DNA of 64,000 nucleotides from Chloroflexota bacterium (lineage in GTDB: Bacteria > Chloroflexota > Anaerolineae > Aggregatilineales > UBA2796), in NCBI GenBank assembly GCA_021325095.1, contig JAJPHV010000088.1, positions 62,001-126,000 on the forward strand, in the 5' to 3' direction. The notes beneath the pieces are model-generated. The model saw only the letters and a program-made list of their open reading frames with translations. It did no database searches and was not told the DNA's origin. This document shows, in pieces, positions 52,862-62,285 of the stretch. Position 1 is the stretch's first letter; each line of letters opens with the position of its first letter. The position numbers and the translations under genes are program-made.

Positions 52862-53990
52862 AACGAACGCCTTCGGCCACCACACCATGAAAGTGCGCGT
52901 GCCGGGCATTATCCGCGAGGTGCAGCGGCAGAACCCGGACTACCCGGCTCCGATCCAGCACGCGCTGGACAAGCTGCACGCCGACCTGCAAAGCGACGCG
53001 GCCATTCCCCCGCTCGAACTGCCCGCACCCGACTACGACAACTGGGAGCAAGCCTGCGCCGACCACGCAGGCGCAACCTGGCTCAATACTGACTGGTTTT
53101 TCGCGGAAATCTACTTCTATCGTCTGCTCATCCAGGCCGTGCGCTGGTGGGAAACGGGCCGCGACCCGTTTGCGCCGCAAAAAGCGGCAGAGGTGGCCTC
53201 GGCGTCCCTGTGGGAAGTGCTTGAACTGGCGCTGGCCGAACGCGAGAGACCCGTCGAGGAACGCCTGACGGCGCTGTTTCAGCATACGCTGTGGGGCAAC
53301 CGCATCGACCTGAGCCACGTGCTCGTCAAAACGCACGGCAGCACCTGGGTCACAGACGATCTGCTCATCGACGACAGCGCACGGGCGCTTGCCCGTCTGC
53401 TGGAACAGCGCGGCGCGGTGCACTTCATCAACGACAATGCCGGGACGGAACTGGCGCTGGACCTGGCGCTGGCGGATGCTCTGCTGGAGACGGTTGCGGA
53501 GCGGGTGATCTTTCACGTCAAAATGCATCCGATGTTTGTCAGCGATGCCATTCCCGCCGACGTTCTGGCCTTTATAGATCGACTCGAACAAGGCAGCCCG
53601 GCGGCGCGGGGACTGGCCGAACGGTTGCGCACGGCCTTTGTGGCGGGCCGTTTCAGCCTTGCGCCCGACCTGTACTGGAACAGCAGCCGCTTCCTGTGGG
53701 ACATGCCCGCTCGCCTGACGCGGACCTTTGAGCGCGCTTCATTAGTCGTCGTCAAGGGCGATCTGAACTACCGACGCATGACAGGCGACGCGCTATGGCC
53801 GCACGCCACGCCGATCCGGGACGTGGTGAATTACTTCCCAGCTCCGTTGCTCTCACTGCGCACCTTAAAAAGCGACGTCGTCGTTGGGTTGCCGGAAGGG
53901 ATGGACGCACGGCTTGACCAGCTTGACAAGGACTGGCGCACCAATGGCCGCCGGGGAGTCATTCAATACGTGGAGGCGGCGCGAGTCTGA
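52830..53990 (+). CDS. DUF89 (ARMT1-like) damage-control phosphatase
   Basis: 386 residues. DUF89 proteins are metal-dependent phosphatases that remove damaged or surplus phosphometabolites. The family N terminus (ASPILTNETNAFGHHTMKVR) and metal-site motifs FINDNAGTELALDLALADAL and VKGDLNYRRMTGD, with the Asp-Asn pair, are clear. The start is set at TTG 52830, after GAGGAAAG 4 bases upstream, because the conserved N terminus lies before the first ATG at 52887. It overlaps the preceding methyltransferase-like gene by 32 bases. Confidence 0.9.
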   Translation: MIQASPILTNETNAFGHHTMKVRVPGIIREVQRQNPDYPAPIQHALDKLHADLQSDAAIPPLELPAPDYDNWEQACADHAGATWLNTDWFFAEIYFYRLLIQAVRWWETGRDPFAPQKAAEVASASLWEVLELALAERERPVEERLTALFQHTLWGNRIDLSHVLVKTHGSTWVTDDLLIDDSARALARLLEQRGAVHFINDNAGTELALDLALADALLETVAERVIFHVKMHPMFVSDAIPADVLAFIDRLEQGSPAARGLAERLRTAFVAGRFSLAPDLYWNSSRFLWDMPARLTRTFERASLVVVKGDLNYRRMTGDALWPHATPIRDVVNYFPAPLLSLRTLKSDVVVGLPEGMDARLDQLDKDWRTNGRRGVIQYVEAARV

Positions 53991-54009
53991 GTGGTTTTCT
54001 AAAGGGCGT

Positions 54010-54396
54010 CTATCCTGGAACGGTGCGGGCACGGCTCAGAATATCACGCACCCTGGTCTGCAATTCTTCTTCTTCAAAAGGTTTGTTGACAAAGTCATCT
54101 GCGCCTGCGTCCAGGCCATTGACTCGATCTTCGATTTTGTCAAGCGCCGTTACCAGGATGATCGGAATAGTGCGCAGTTCAGGATCGGTTTTAAGGGCAC
54201 GGCACACCTGAAAGCCGTTCATGTGTGGCATCATCACATCCAGCAACACAAGATCGGGGCGCTCATGGCGAGCACGTGCGACAGCCTGAACACCGTCTTC
54301 CGCCTCGCTGAACGTGTATTGGGGATTATTCGACAACGTCTCCCGGATCAGCATCCGCTGGAATGGCTCGTCGTCCACGATCAAAATATGAGGCAT
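54010..54396 (-). CDS. Single-domain response regulator (CheY-like)
   Basis: 128-residue receiver-only protein from ATG 54394-54396, with GGAGATGAGGGA upstream. It has the acidic pair ILIVDDEP, the phospho-acceptor Asp in LVLLDVMMPHMNGF, Thr in ILVTALD and Lys in DFVNKPFEEEEL. The family style is that of regulators acting with cytoplasmic hybrid-like kinases in Chloroflexota and cyanobacteria. No kinase is adjacent. Convergent with the DUF89 gene, 19 bases apart. Confidence 0.92.
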   Translation of the reverse strand: MPHILIVDDEPFQRMLIRETLSNNPQYTFSEAEDGVQAVARARHERPDLVLLDVMMPHMNGFQVCRALKTDPELRTIPIILVTALDKIEDRVNGLDAGADDFVNKPFEEEELQTRVRDILSRARTVPG

Positions 54397-54670
54397 TCCC
54401 TCATCTCCGATGTTCCGTGCACACTCGATGAGCAAAGCCTGAGCAAGCGTCATGGAGGGAGCGGTATTAATTGTACCGTAACCACTGCGCCCTCACTATC
54501 AGGGCTATCAGTACGCAGCGGGTCGTTCTACCTCCTTCTTGAGTCATTCCTCGAACAAGATTTATGAGTTTGTAAGGCCAGTCCGGATCGTTGTGAATTG
54601 GCTGTTATGGAAGTGGATCAGGTTTGATAACGTCAATTTTAAGGCGAGTTTAGCGTTTTGCAATAGTGGG

Positions 54671-54714
54671 GAAAATAAGACGGCGCTCCGCGTTGCCAAT
54701 CAGCGTGGAGCGCC
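54671..54714 (-). terminator. Intrinsic terminator after the DUF4870 gene
   Basis: GGCGCTCC (54682-54689) and GGAGCGCC (54707-54714), extended inside by GCG/CGT pairing, form a long GC-rich stem. On the minus strand it is followed by GTCTTATTTTCC. Confidence 0.75.
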
Positions 54715-54734
54715 GGGAGAAGGACAGGAGGGAA

Positions 54735-55439
54735 TTACAGGGTCGCCAGGAACCCCGCGTGCATCTGGCGGTCTATCCAGTCACCGATCCAGGGGTAGCG
54801 ATACCACTTCCCCTGGTAAGTTTCCCAGGAGGCAATCACGCCATAGACAACCATCCCCAGCGGCATGGCGAAAGAGGCCAGCGCGAAGAGAATGACTGCC
54901 AGAGCAATAAAGGGCACGAGCAGCGCGCCGATGATGGTGATCGCCAGCAGCACACTCAGCAACACGCCCGCCAGGATGCCGATCACCAGGACGGCAATCC
55001 AGCCCACTGTCCCCAGCACTTGCAAGGCGAAGGCTTGCAGCGCTGCGTAGGCCACGTATTCTGAGCGCTGACGATAGGCGAAGTAGATGCCGAGCGGAAT
55101 AAAGAGCGTGAACAGCGTAGCAATGCCGCCCGTCAGCACGCCCACCAGCAGCGTCAGCAGCGCGCTGCCGTGCGCAATGGCCGCCCACATACGCTCGTCG
55201 TCGGTCACGCTGGCCTTGCTGACGGTGAAGCCGCGCTTGCGCTTGGGCGGCAGATCGTGCAGGAAACTGCTCAACCGCGCCTTCGCCTGGGCAGCGTCGT
55301 CCCTATGGCGGCCGTAATACTTCGATTCGTACTCGCGCACCAGCGCGTCCACACTCTCGTCCCTGGCACTCGGCTCCGGGCCAGACGCATCAACCGGGAT
55401 GCGAATGCGTTCCCCAGGAGCCTGATTGTTGTCGGTCAT
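54735..55439 (-). CDS. DUF4870 membrane protein
   Basis: 234 residues. The N-terminal 75 residues are charged and cytoplasmic (LRSxYxSKYYGRHRDD-like acidic/basic stretch with DLPPKRKRGF). The DUF4870 core starts at DDERMWAAIAHGSALLTLL, followed by about four hydrophobic segments (GGIATLFTLFIPLGIYFAYR, LGTVGWIAVLVIGILAGVLL, and a third rich in Ile/Ala/Leu). The C terminus has YRYPWIGDWIDRQM. Function of the family is unknown. AGGAGA lies 10 bases before the ATG. A terminator follows. Confidence 0.85.
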   Translation of the reverse strand: MTDNNQAPGERIRIPVDASGPEPSARDESVDALVREYESKYYGRHRDDAAQAKARLSSFLHDLPPKRKRGFTVSKASVTDDERMWAAIAHGSALLTLLVGVLTGGIATLFTLFIPLGIYFAYRQRSEYVAYAALQAFALQVLGTVGWIAVLVIGILAGVLLSVLLAITIIGALLVPFIALAVILFALASFAMPLGMVVYGVIASWETYQGKWYRYPWIGDWIDRQMHAGFLATL

Positions 55440-55600
55440 GTGACTGGAGTCTCCTCAGCTCGAAAGGATTGTGTCCTGTTGCGTTCTGTGTATTATTACG
55501 CAGTTCGCAGAAAAGAGTTGCGAGCAACCGCAACTGATACTCGGTCTGGCGCGATTCGTCCGTTCAAGGCATGATTGGCTTCGCGGACCCGGAGTAGGCG

Positions 55601-57499
55601 ATGCAGCGGCGTCACAATCAATTCACTCTGCAATTTACTCTGCAATTCATCAGGCCCTTCACGAAGCGACACCTGGGGGTTGCCCTGGTGGCGGCCAGTC
55701 TATTGAGCGTCGCCGGGATCATGGCGCTGAATGCCATCCGGCAGCACACGCAGATCGGCCCGGCGCAAAAGCTGGCGCTGATCGGCTGCGTGCTGGTCGC
55801 AGCGCTTGGCACCACCCTGATCCCGCTCGGCAGCCGTCTGCTGGTTGGCGACGCTGCGCCTGTGGCCGAACCAGGACCAGATACGAAACGCGGCCTCTGG
55901 CTGCGCCGCCTGGTGCTTGGCGTGGCGCTGGCGCTGATGATCGGGCATTTCGCCGTGTACGTCAATTACGCGCTGTCGCTGGCCGGGTTCCCCTTTGACT
56001 ACGACCAGGGCGAAGGCTTCGAACTCAACGACACTGTGCTATTCAGCCAGGGGCAGTGGCCGTACCGCGACAACACCGTCTACCCGTTCTATGCCAGCAA
56101 CTACCCGCCGCTGTACCACGTCATCCTCGTCCCGTTCGTGTGGCTGTTTGGCCCGGCCTACTGGTATGGGCGATTGGCGGGCTTCGCCGCTACGCTGATC
56201 ACCGCCGGCGCAATCGGCTATGCCGTTTATCGTGCCACGCGACACAGGCCCGTCGCCGTGTTGAGTGGGCTGGCTTTCCTGGCCTCGAACTACGTCTATC
56301 ACATCGGGCCGCTGTTCCGGCAGCACAGCACAATGGTCATGTTCGAGACGCTGGCGGTGGTCACGCTGGCCGGGTTGAGCAGCGCCGACGCACCGCCGTC
56401 ACAGCGTCGCAAACTGATCGTGGGCCTGGCTTTCTTGCTGGCTGCTGGCTACACCAAACAGATGGCCGTTGCGACGGTGGGCGCAATCTTCCTGTACCTG
56501 TTGTTGCGATGGCCGCGCCGGGCCATCGCCTGGGGCACACTCTTCGGCGGGATCGCCGGACTGATCTTCGTGTGGATCAACGCCAGCACGGCGGGGCAGT
56601 GGTGGTTGAACATCATCACGGCCAACGTTAACCAGTATATCCTCAGCCAGTTCAGCGGCCTGCTGCGACAGTTCGTGAGTCTGCACGGCGCACTGCTGGC
56701 GCTGGCCGGGCTGCTCTTGCTCTATGAGTTATATGCGGATCGTCTTTCGTTGTATTTTTTCTGGTTCGCGGCAGGGGCCGGTACAGCTGTCCTGGCCGGG
56801 AAGTGGGGGGCAGGCGACAGTTATTTTGCTACCCTGATCGCCGCCACCTGCATTCTGGCCGGAATCTTCACCGGGCGCTGCCTGAACCGCCAGTGGTGCA
56901 TTCCTGCCGACGTCGGCGCGCCGCTGGCCGAACTGCTCTCGGATGTGTTGACGCCCGCGCTCGGCGTGCTGGCCTGCGGTCTGTTTGCGCTGTATGCCCT
57001 GGCCGTGATTCACGTGCCGCTGGATGGCCCGGTGTTCAGTACGGTAGCAAACCTGCTCAATCTACGCTCGAACACCAAATTCGCCAATTTCTACGACTCG
57101 GCGGGCTGGACGATGGGCTATGCGACCATCGGGCAGATTCCGACAGCAGAGGATGTCGCCAACGGCTGGCGGATCGTGGCTGCCGCCCAAAACGACGGCA
57201 AACCGATCCTGAGCGAAGAAGCGGGCTTCAGCTTCCGCATGAATCAGCCCGTCGTCACCAACCCGACGCAACTGCTGAACCTGTTCCAGAACGGCCACTA
57301 CGATCCGGCCAACCTGGTCAGGATGATCGACGAGCAGGCGTTCGGCGCCGTGATCTTCCGGGCGCGTTTCTACCCGCAGCCCGTGCTGGATGCGGTTGAC
57401 CGGGCCTATAAAGTCAAAGACACCATTCCGATGAACGGCTACGAGTACAGGGTGCTGCTGCCCGATCCGGCCTGGGCAGAACGCCGCGCGGCGCGGTGA
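55601..57499 (+). CDS. Integral membrane glycosyltransferase, GT39/PMT-like
   Basis: 632 residues with about twelve hydrophobic segments. The first large external loop has FPFDYDQGEGFELNDTVLFS with the Asp/Glu pair typical of lipid-linked-sugar transferases of the PMT/ArnT superfamily, then WPYRDNTVYPFYASNYPPLY and a membrane-embedded core. The C-terminal 130 residues are soluble (EEAGFSFRMNQPVVTNPTQL). Near the start a 14-base unit is tandemly repeated, giving QFTLQFTLQF. The following zinc-ribbon gene begins 6 bases after its stop. Substrate unknown. Confidence 0.85.
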   Translation: MQRRHNQFTLQFTLQFIRPFTKRHLGVALVAASLLSVAGIMALNAIRQHTQIGPAQKLALIGCVLVAALGTTLIPLGSRLLVGDAAPVAEPGPDTKRGLWLRRLVLGVALALMIGHFAVYVNYALSLAGFPFDYDQGEGFELNDTVLFSQGQWPYRDNTVYPFYASNYPPLYHVILVPFVWLFGPAYWYGRLAGFAATLITAGAIGYAVYRATRHRPVAVLSGLAFLASNYVYHIGPLFRQHSTMVMFETLAVVTLAGLSSADAPPSQRRKLIVGLAFLLAAGYTKQMAVATVGAIFLYLLLRWPRRAIAWGTLFGGIAGLIFVWINASTAGQWWLNIITANVNQYILSQFSGLLRQFVSLHGALLALAGLLLLYELYADRLSLYFFWFAAGAGTAVLAGKWGAGDSYFATLIAATCILAGIFTGRCLNRQWCIPADVGAPLAELLSDVLTPALGVLACGLFALYALAVIHVPLDGPVFSTVANLLNLRSNTKFANFYDSAGWTMGYATIGQIPTAEDVANGWRIVAAAQNDGKPILSEEAGFSFRMNQPVVTNPTQLLNLFQNGHYDPANLVRMIDEQAFGAVIFRARFYPQPVLDAVDRAYKVKDTIPMNGYEYRVLLPDPAWAERRAAR

Positions 57500-57505
57500 T
57501 CAGAC

Positions 57506-57862
57506 ATGACAGGCAAGCAGACATTTACTTTGAAGAACGATCAGTACCGCGCCGCGCGGGGTGGATGGGCGCGTTTCCTGAACCTGTACTGTGCCCGCTG
57601 CCAGACGCATGTGCTGCTCTACCAGAAGGATGGGCCGGGGACACTGTATCGACTGTACCTTGATCGCATCTTTGCGCCCGATTCGCTCACGCACCTGCAA
57701 GAGATTGCCGACTGGCGCGCCATCCCCGATCTGGTCTGCCCGTCGTGCAAGGCCGTCATCGGCACGCCGACCCTCTGGGAGGAAGAAAATCGAAAGGCGT
57801 TCCACTTGAACCAGGGCAGTTTCACCAAGCGCGTCGGCAAAGGCGTATACCCGCCCAGGTAG
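57506..57862 (+). CDS. Small zinc-ribbon-like protein, unknown
   Basis: 118 residues with two CxxC knuckles, YCARCQTH (about 28-35) and LVCPSCKAV (about 77-85), 44 residues apart, likely binding one zinc. Between them is a Leu/Arg-rich segment (TLYRLYLDRIFAPDSL). I do not recognise a named family. It lies 6 bases downstream of a membrane glycosyltransferase and convergent with a GT2 gene, so it is probably cotranscribed with the former. Confidence 0.75.
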   Translation: MTGKQTFTLKNDQYRAARGGWARFLNLYCARCQTHVLLYQKDGPGTLYRLYLDRIFAPDSLTHLQEIADWRAIPDLVCPSCKAVIGTPTLWEEENRKAFHLNQGSFTKRVGKGVYPPR

Positions 57863-57869
57863 GCCGCGC

Positions 57870-58655
57870 TCAGGTGGATGCGACAATGGGCACGCCGTCC
57901 AGCAGCCGCTTGCCCTCGCGGGAGAACATGGGGTAGCTGGCAAGGTTCCGCTTCTGAAGGAAAAACCGCCAGGCCGTGTTGAGCACGCCCAAGCCGTACA
58001 CCACTGAGGGCCGGAACGAGATGGAGGATGCTTCTTTGAAGTATTTGGTCGGGCAAGAGATTTCCCCGATGGAAAAGCCAAAATAGACGGCCTGGGCGAT
58101 GATCTGGTTGTCGAACACGAAGTTGTTGTCGTTTTCCTCAAGCGGCAGTGTCAGCAGCACCTCTCTGGAGAAGGCCCGATAGCCGGTGTGAAATTCGGAG
58201 AGGGCTGTGCCCATCAGCAGATTTTGGGCCATCGTCAGGAACCGGTTGGCGATGTACTTGTACCTGGGCATTCCGCCGCGCAGCGCGCCCCCGCAGAGCA
58301 TCCGCGAGCCAAGCGCGATGTCGTACTGGCCGAAGGCGACCATGGCCGCCAGCGCAACCACCAGCCGGGGTGTGTACTGGTAATCGGGGTGCAACATCAC
58401 CACCACGTCCGCGCCCAGTTGTAGGGCGTGGCGGTAGCAGGTCTTTTGATTGCCGCCGTAGCCCAGGTTTTGCGGATGGATGAGCGTATCGATGCCGAGC
58501 GCCTGCGACAGCTTGACCGTCTGGTCGCGGCTGGCGTCGTCCACCAGCACAACGTGATCGATAATGTCCAGCGGGATTTCTTTGTAGGTGATTTCGACGG
58601 TCTTTTCTGCGTTGTATGCAGGCATGACAACGATGATTCGCTTGCCATTCAGCAT
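57870..58655 (-). CDS. Glycosyltransferase family 2 (DPM1-like)
   Basis: 261 residues of GT-A fold: [46 protein letters not shown], the metal-binding [16 protein letters not shown] (HPDxQY in place of DxD) and [20 protein letters not shown]. This group makes dolichyl/polyprenyl-phosphate sugars or transfers sugars to lipids in polysaccharide synthesis. No C-terminal membrane segment is present. It could supply the lipid-linked sugar used by the membrane transferase nearby; this is inferred from position only. Confidence 0.92.
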   Translation of the reverse strand: MLNGKRIIVVMPAYNAEKTVEITYKEIPLDIIDHVVLVDDASRDQTVKLSQALGIDTLIHPQNLGYGGNQKTCYRHALQLGADVVVMLHPDYQYTPRLVVALAAMVAFGQYDIALGSRMLCGGALRGGMPRYKYIANRFLTMAQNLLMGTALSEFHTGYRAFSREVLLTLPLEENDNNFVFDNQIIAQAVYFGFSIGEISCPTKYFKEASSISFRPSVVYGLGVLNTAWRFFLQKRNLASYPMFSREGKRLLDGVPIVAST

Positions 58656-58887
58656 GGGTTTATGCCTCGGTTGGAACGCCTGTCCCCTTCTTCCGTAGTC
58701 TTCTTGCTCAGGGCTTAATCATACCGCCGACAGGAAAAATAGGAATTGCTGCGGCGAAAGCCCCTCTGCACTGCAAGGGTTATGGTAGATTTGCACAAAT
58801 ATCCTGCAACAAATCTGTGTGACGTGTGGCCTGCGTATGTTAGCATATCGCTGTCTAACGTAACACCCCATCCATAGGATAGCGAGC

Positions 58888-60192
58888 ATGAAGGCCACAA
58901 TGAATGAAGCGCTGCTGGAACGTGTCCTGGACTTGAGCCGCCGGATGGCTGAAACGCGCGCCCTCAACCCGCTGCTGGAATATGCTATGAACGAAGCGAT
59001 GAGCCTGGTCGGCGCTGAACGGGGCTACATCGTGCTCGTTAACAAAGAGGGGACACTGGACTTCCGCGTGACGCGCGGTCAGGAAGCGGATGAGAATGCT
59101 CAGGATCAGATCAGCAGGTCAATTCTGAGCAAGGTCATTCATAGTGCGGAACCGTTGATTGTACGCGATGCCAGCGACGACCCGACCTGGAACCAGTCCA
59201 AGAGCGTGGCTGTGCTGCGGCTGCGTTCGGTGATGTGTGTGCCGCTCATCTCGCGTGGTGAGACCATCGGCGCGATCTACGTAGAGAACCGGTCAGTCAA
59301 AGGTCGCTTCGACGAGCAAGACCTGGCCCCGCTAATATTCTTTGCTAACCAGGCCGCCGTGTCCATTGAGAATGCGGCACTTAACGATGACCTGGAGGCC
59401 CGTGTCGCGGCCCGTACCCGCGAACTGGAACAGGCCAAAGCGCAGCTCGAACATAGCTGGACGGAGTCCGTCGAGGCTAACCGGCTGCGCACCGTTCTCC
59501 TCGGCAACGTGGCCCATGACCTGCGCTCGCCGCTCACCATCGTCATCGAGTCACTCAGCCTGATGCAAAGTGGCGCTTTCGGCGACATGACCCCGGAGCA
59601 GGCGGAATGGATTGGCAAGTCACTGGACGCGGCGATGTACGTACTGAACCTGACCAACGACATTTTCGACCTGACCAAGATCGAGATGGGTGGCCTGGTA
59701 CTGTACCCGCAGGCCACGCCCCTTAACGAATTCCTCAAGAAAATCTTCAACATTGCTCAGGGCCTGCCCTGGCCCGACAGCGTCGAAGTGCGGCTCGACA
59801 TCGAGCCTGACCTGCCAGCCGTGATGCTCGACCCGATTCGGATCAGCCAGGTGCTCGTCAATCTGTTCTCCAATGCGCTCAAATTCACCAGCCAGGGCAG
59901 TGTGACGCTGCACGCCCAGGCACTGCCGGGCCAGGGGCAGGTCTTGATCGGCGTGGCCGACACAGGCGACGGCATCCCTGCCGACCAGATCAACCGGCTC
60001 TTCCAGCGTTTCCAGCAGGTGGACGGCAACCGGGAGCGCCGCCGGGTGGGAACGGGCCTGGGGCTGGCGATCTGCCGCGACCTGGTGGAAATGCACCAGG
60101 GCCGCATCTGGGTCGAAAGCCAGCCCGGTGTCGGCTCCGATTTCAAGTTCGTCCTGCCTGTTGGTGAAACAGACGCCGCACTGCAATCCTGA
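58888..60192 (+). CDS. Cytoplasmic GAF-domain sensor histidine kinase
   Basis: 434 residues without membrane segment. GAF domain about 10-165 (LVGAERGYIVLVNKEGTLDF, SVMCVPLISRGETIGAIYVE), a coiled linker (DLEARVAARTRELEQAKAQL), HisKA with His in NVAHDLRSPLTIVIESL (about 210), and HATPase_c with N-box NLFSNALKFT, G1 VADTGDGIPADQ and G2 GTGLGLAICRDLVE. All catalytic boxes are intact. Partner regulator unknown; the single-domain regulator at 54.0 kb is the nearest. Confidence 0.94.
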   Translation: MKATMNEALLERVLDLSRRMAETRALNPLLEYAMNEAMSLVGAERGYIVLVNKEGTLDFRVTRGQEADENAQDQISRSILSKVIHSAEPLIVRDASDDPTWNQSKSVAVLRLRSVMCVPLISRGETIGAIYVENRSVKGRFDEQDLAPLIFFANQAAVSIENAALNDDLEARVAARTRELEQAKAQLEHSWTESVEANRLRTVLLGNVAHDLRSPLTIVIESLSLMQSGAFGDMTPEQAEWIGKSLDAAMYVLNLTNDIFDLTKIEMGGLVLYPQATPLNEFLKKIFNIAQGLPWPDSVEVRLDIEPDLPAVMLDPIRISQVLVNLFSNALKFTSQGSVTLHAQALPGQGQVLIGVADTGDGIPADQINRLFQRFQQVDGNRERRRVGTGLGLAICRDLVEMHQGRIWVESQPGVGSDFKFVLPVGETDAALQS

Positions 60193-60248
60193 CGACCTGA
60201 ATGTGGTAAACTGCCCGGCATTCTGTGAAACTTGAGGAGCAACGAAAA

Positions 60249-61241
60249 GTGAGTGACCGACTGTATCGAGGCTTTTGGCTGATGTTCGGGCTGGCGCTCT
60301 TCGGGTTGGTCGGCCTGGCGGCCCTGTCCCCCGTCCGGGCGGATGGTTTACAACAGCCCCAGCAAACGCCGGGAAGTTTCGTGCCATTGCCCGAACCGCA
60401 GGCAGGCAAGTTTGACCAGGCTGCCGTCGTCAAGATCGACCTGAAGAGCTACCCCATCGTGCCGCAGATTCCCGCCGATCACGTGCTTGCCATCTACCAG
60501 GAGGGCCTGCGCCGGGGAAACAACCCGCGTGTGTTCTCGAAGGTGGGCGACTGCATGACCGCCACCCCGGATTTCCTGGAACCGATTGGCAAGGGCGACT
60601 ACGAGTTGGGCGCGTATACCTCGCTGAAGAAGGTGATCGACGTGTTTGCCGGGGTTCCGGCACGCGGCAAAGATGCGGAATACGACTCGTTCACCAATCC
60701 GGGCCTGGCTGCGACCAGCGGCTTCAACGCCGCCGGGGTGCTGGATGCGATGTGGGCCGACCCGAAATGGTGCAGTGCCGACGAGTCGCCGCTCACCTGC
60801 GAATATCGCGTCTCCAGGCCGGGCATTGCGCTGATCATGTTTGGAACGAATGACATCAAATCCATTAAGCCGGACGAGTTCGATTACTATTTGCGCCGAG
60901 TCGTCGTTCAGACGGCCAACGCGGGCATCATCCCGGTGTTGAGCACCTTTCCGATGCAGCCCGGCCTGACCGATAAATCGATCCTTTACAACCAGATCAC
61001 GGCCAAGATCGCATCCGACTACGATCTGCCGCTCATCAACCTGTGGCTGGCATTGGAGCCGCTGCCGCACCAGGGCGTTGACCCGGAAAATACGACGCAC
61101 ATGACCAAGGCGGCCAGTGGGCACAGCGCTTCGTTCGTCGAGGCCGATTTGCAGGCGGGCTACAACGTGCGCAATTTGGTAACACTGCAAACGCTGGAAG
61201 CGCTGCTCAAAGTCATTCAGCCGGATGCATTTAGGGACTGA
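60249..61241 (+). CDS. Exported SGNH-like hydrolase
   Basis: 330 residues from GTG 60249, with GAGGAG 9 bases upstream; an in-frame GTG at 60225 lies before that site. A signal peptide follows (LMFGLALFGLVGLAALSPVRA). SGNH-type features: SKVGDCMTAT in place of GDSxT (Cys where the nucleophile Ser would stand), IMFGTNDI (block III, GxND) and a C-terminal HMTKAASGHS that could carry the His. The nucleophile change makes hydrolase activity uncertain. Possibly an acyl/acetyl esterase of surface glycans or a non-catalytic member. Confidence 0.75.
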   Translation: MSDRLYRGFWLMFGLALFGLVGLAALSPVRADGLQQPQQTPGSFVPLPEPQAGKFDQAAVVKIDLKSYPIVPQIPADHVLAIYQEGLRRGNNPRVFSKVGDCMTATPDFLEPIGKGDYELGAYTSLKKVIDVFAGVPARGKDAEYDSFTNPGLAATSGFNAAGVLDAMWADPKWCSADESPLTCEYRVSRPGIALIMFGTNDIKSIKPDEFDYYLRRVVVQTANAGIIPVLSTFPMQPGLTDKSILYNQITAKIASDYDLPLINLWLALEPLPHQGVDPENTTHMTKAASGHSASFVEADLQAGYNVRNLVTLQTLEALLKVIQPDAFRD

Positions 61242-61324
61242 CCCTGTGGGCAGAGTTGAGGTACACTGGCGAGCTATTGGGCGTGAGATTGGAGTGGTCA
61301 TGGTAACAGGGAGGGCTTGCCTGT

Positions 61325-62065
61325 ATGGGCGCACAAGTTGAGTTTCCAGCTAACCGGACGCGAATCCTTCAGGCGCTGACCGTCGTCACGGTGCTCGGCA
61401 TGATTCTGACGTTCTATCTGGCGCTGTTCTATGCGGGAACGGATGTCGAGCAGGGCAACGTGCAGCGCATTTTCTACGTGCATGTTGGAGCCTTCACGGG
61501 CGGCGCAACGGCCTTTTTCATCACAGTAGTGGCGGGCATCGTGTACCTCGTGACGCGCAACCGGGCCTGGGATCACCTGGCCCTCGCCAGCGTTGAGGTC
61601 GGCCTGCCGCTGATGACCATCACGCTGATCACGGGCGCCGTCTGGGCGCGCCCGATCTGGAACACCTGGTGGACGGGCGACCCGCGCCTGAACTCGATGG
61701 CCGTGATGTGGCTGTTGTATGCCGCCTATCTGACGCTGCGCAGCGCGCTGCCCAACCCGGACCGGCGCGCGCGCCTGGCTTCCGTGTATGGCATCCTGGC
61801 CTTCGTGAGCGTGATCTACGTATTCATCGTGATCCGCGTTCGCACCGACACGCTGCATCCCGTCGTCATCGGCCCCAGTCCGGTGAACCCATCGGCGAAG
61901 GGCGAATTTGAGGTGCGCACCGATCTACACATCGGCCTGACGCTCGGCATCGGCTCGATCTTCTGGATGCTGACGGCTATCACGTTGATGTGGTATCGGC
62001 TGCGTATGGAAAGCGTGGCCGAGCGCGTGGAAACGCTCAAGATGCGCCTGTTGAGCCAGCAGTAG
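61325..62065 (+). CDS. ccmC: Cytochrome c maturation protein CcmC (heme transporter)
   Basis: 246 residues with six hydrophobic segments. Heme-handling features: periplasmic His in RIFYVHVGAF, the Trp-rich motif WNTWWTGDPRLNSM and the second His in RVRTDTLHPVVI. CcmC delivers heme to the CcmE chaperone in system I cytochrome c assembly. The ccmD-like gene follows 9 bases after the stop; ccmA, B, E and F are not in the window. Confidence 0.92.
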   Translation: MGAQVEFPANRTRILQALTVVTVLGMILTFYLALFYAGTDVEQGNVQRIFYVHVGAFTGGATAFFITVVAGIVYLVTRNRAWDHLALASVEVGLPLMTITLITGAVWARPIWNTWWTGDPRLNSMAVMWLLYAAYLTLRSALPNPDRRARLASVYGILAFVSVIYVFIVIRVRTDTLHPVVIGPSPVNPSAKGEFEVRTDLHIGLTLGIGSIFWMLTAITLMWYRLRMESVAERVETLKMRLLSQQ

Positions 62066-62074
62066 GAGTTGGCA

Positions 62075-62284
62075 ATGCCACCTGATACGACAAATTACAT
62101 GATCCTGGGCTACGCGGTGACGGTGCTCATTCTGGCAGCGCTGATCCTGTATCTGGTGATCAGGGCGCGCAATCTGCGCGCTGAACTGCGGATGCTGGAA
62201 ACCATCGAGAAGGAAGGACAGCCGCCATCGGAGCCTGTTGCCAGGACGAATACGTCTGCGTCGGGCGACGCTCTGTCGCGGTGA
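62075..62284 (+). CDS. CcmD-like small membrane protein
   Basis: 69 residues from ATG 62075, with AGGAG 7 bases upstream. One membrane segment (YMILGYAVTVLILAALILYL) followed by a charged helix (RARNLRAELRMLETIEKEG), the usual CcmD layout. CcmD helps release holo-CcmE from CcmABC. The assignment is mainly by position directly after ccmC and by size. Confidence 0.8.
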   Translation: MPPDTTNYMILGYAVTVLILAALILYLVIRARNLRAELRMLETIEKEGQPPSEPVARTNTSASGDALSR

Positions 62285-62285
62285 G

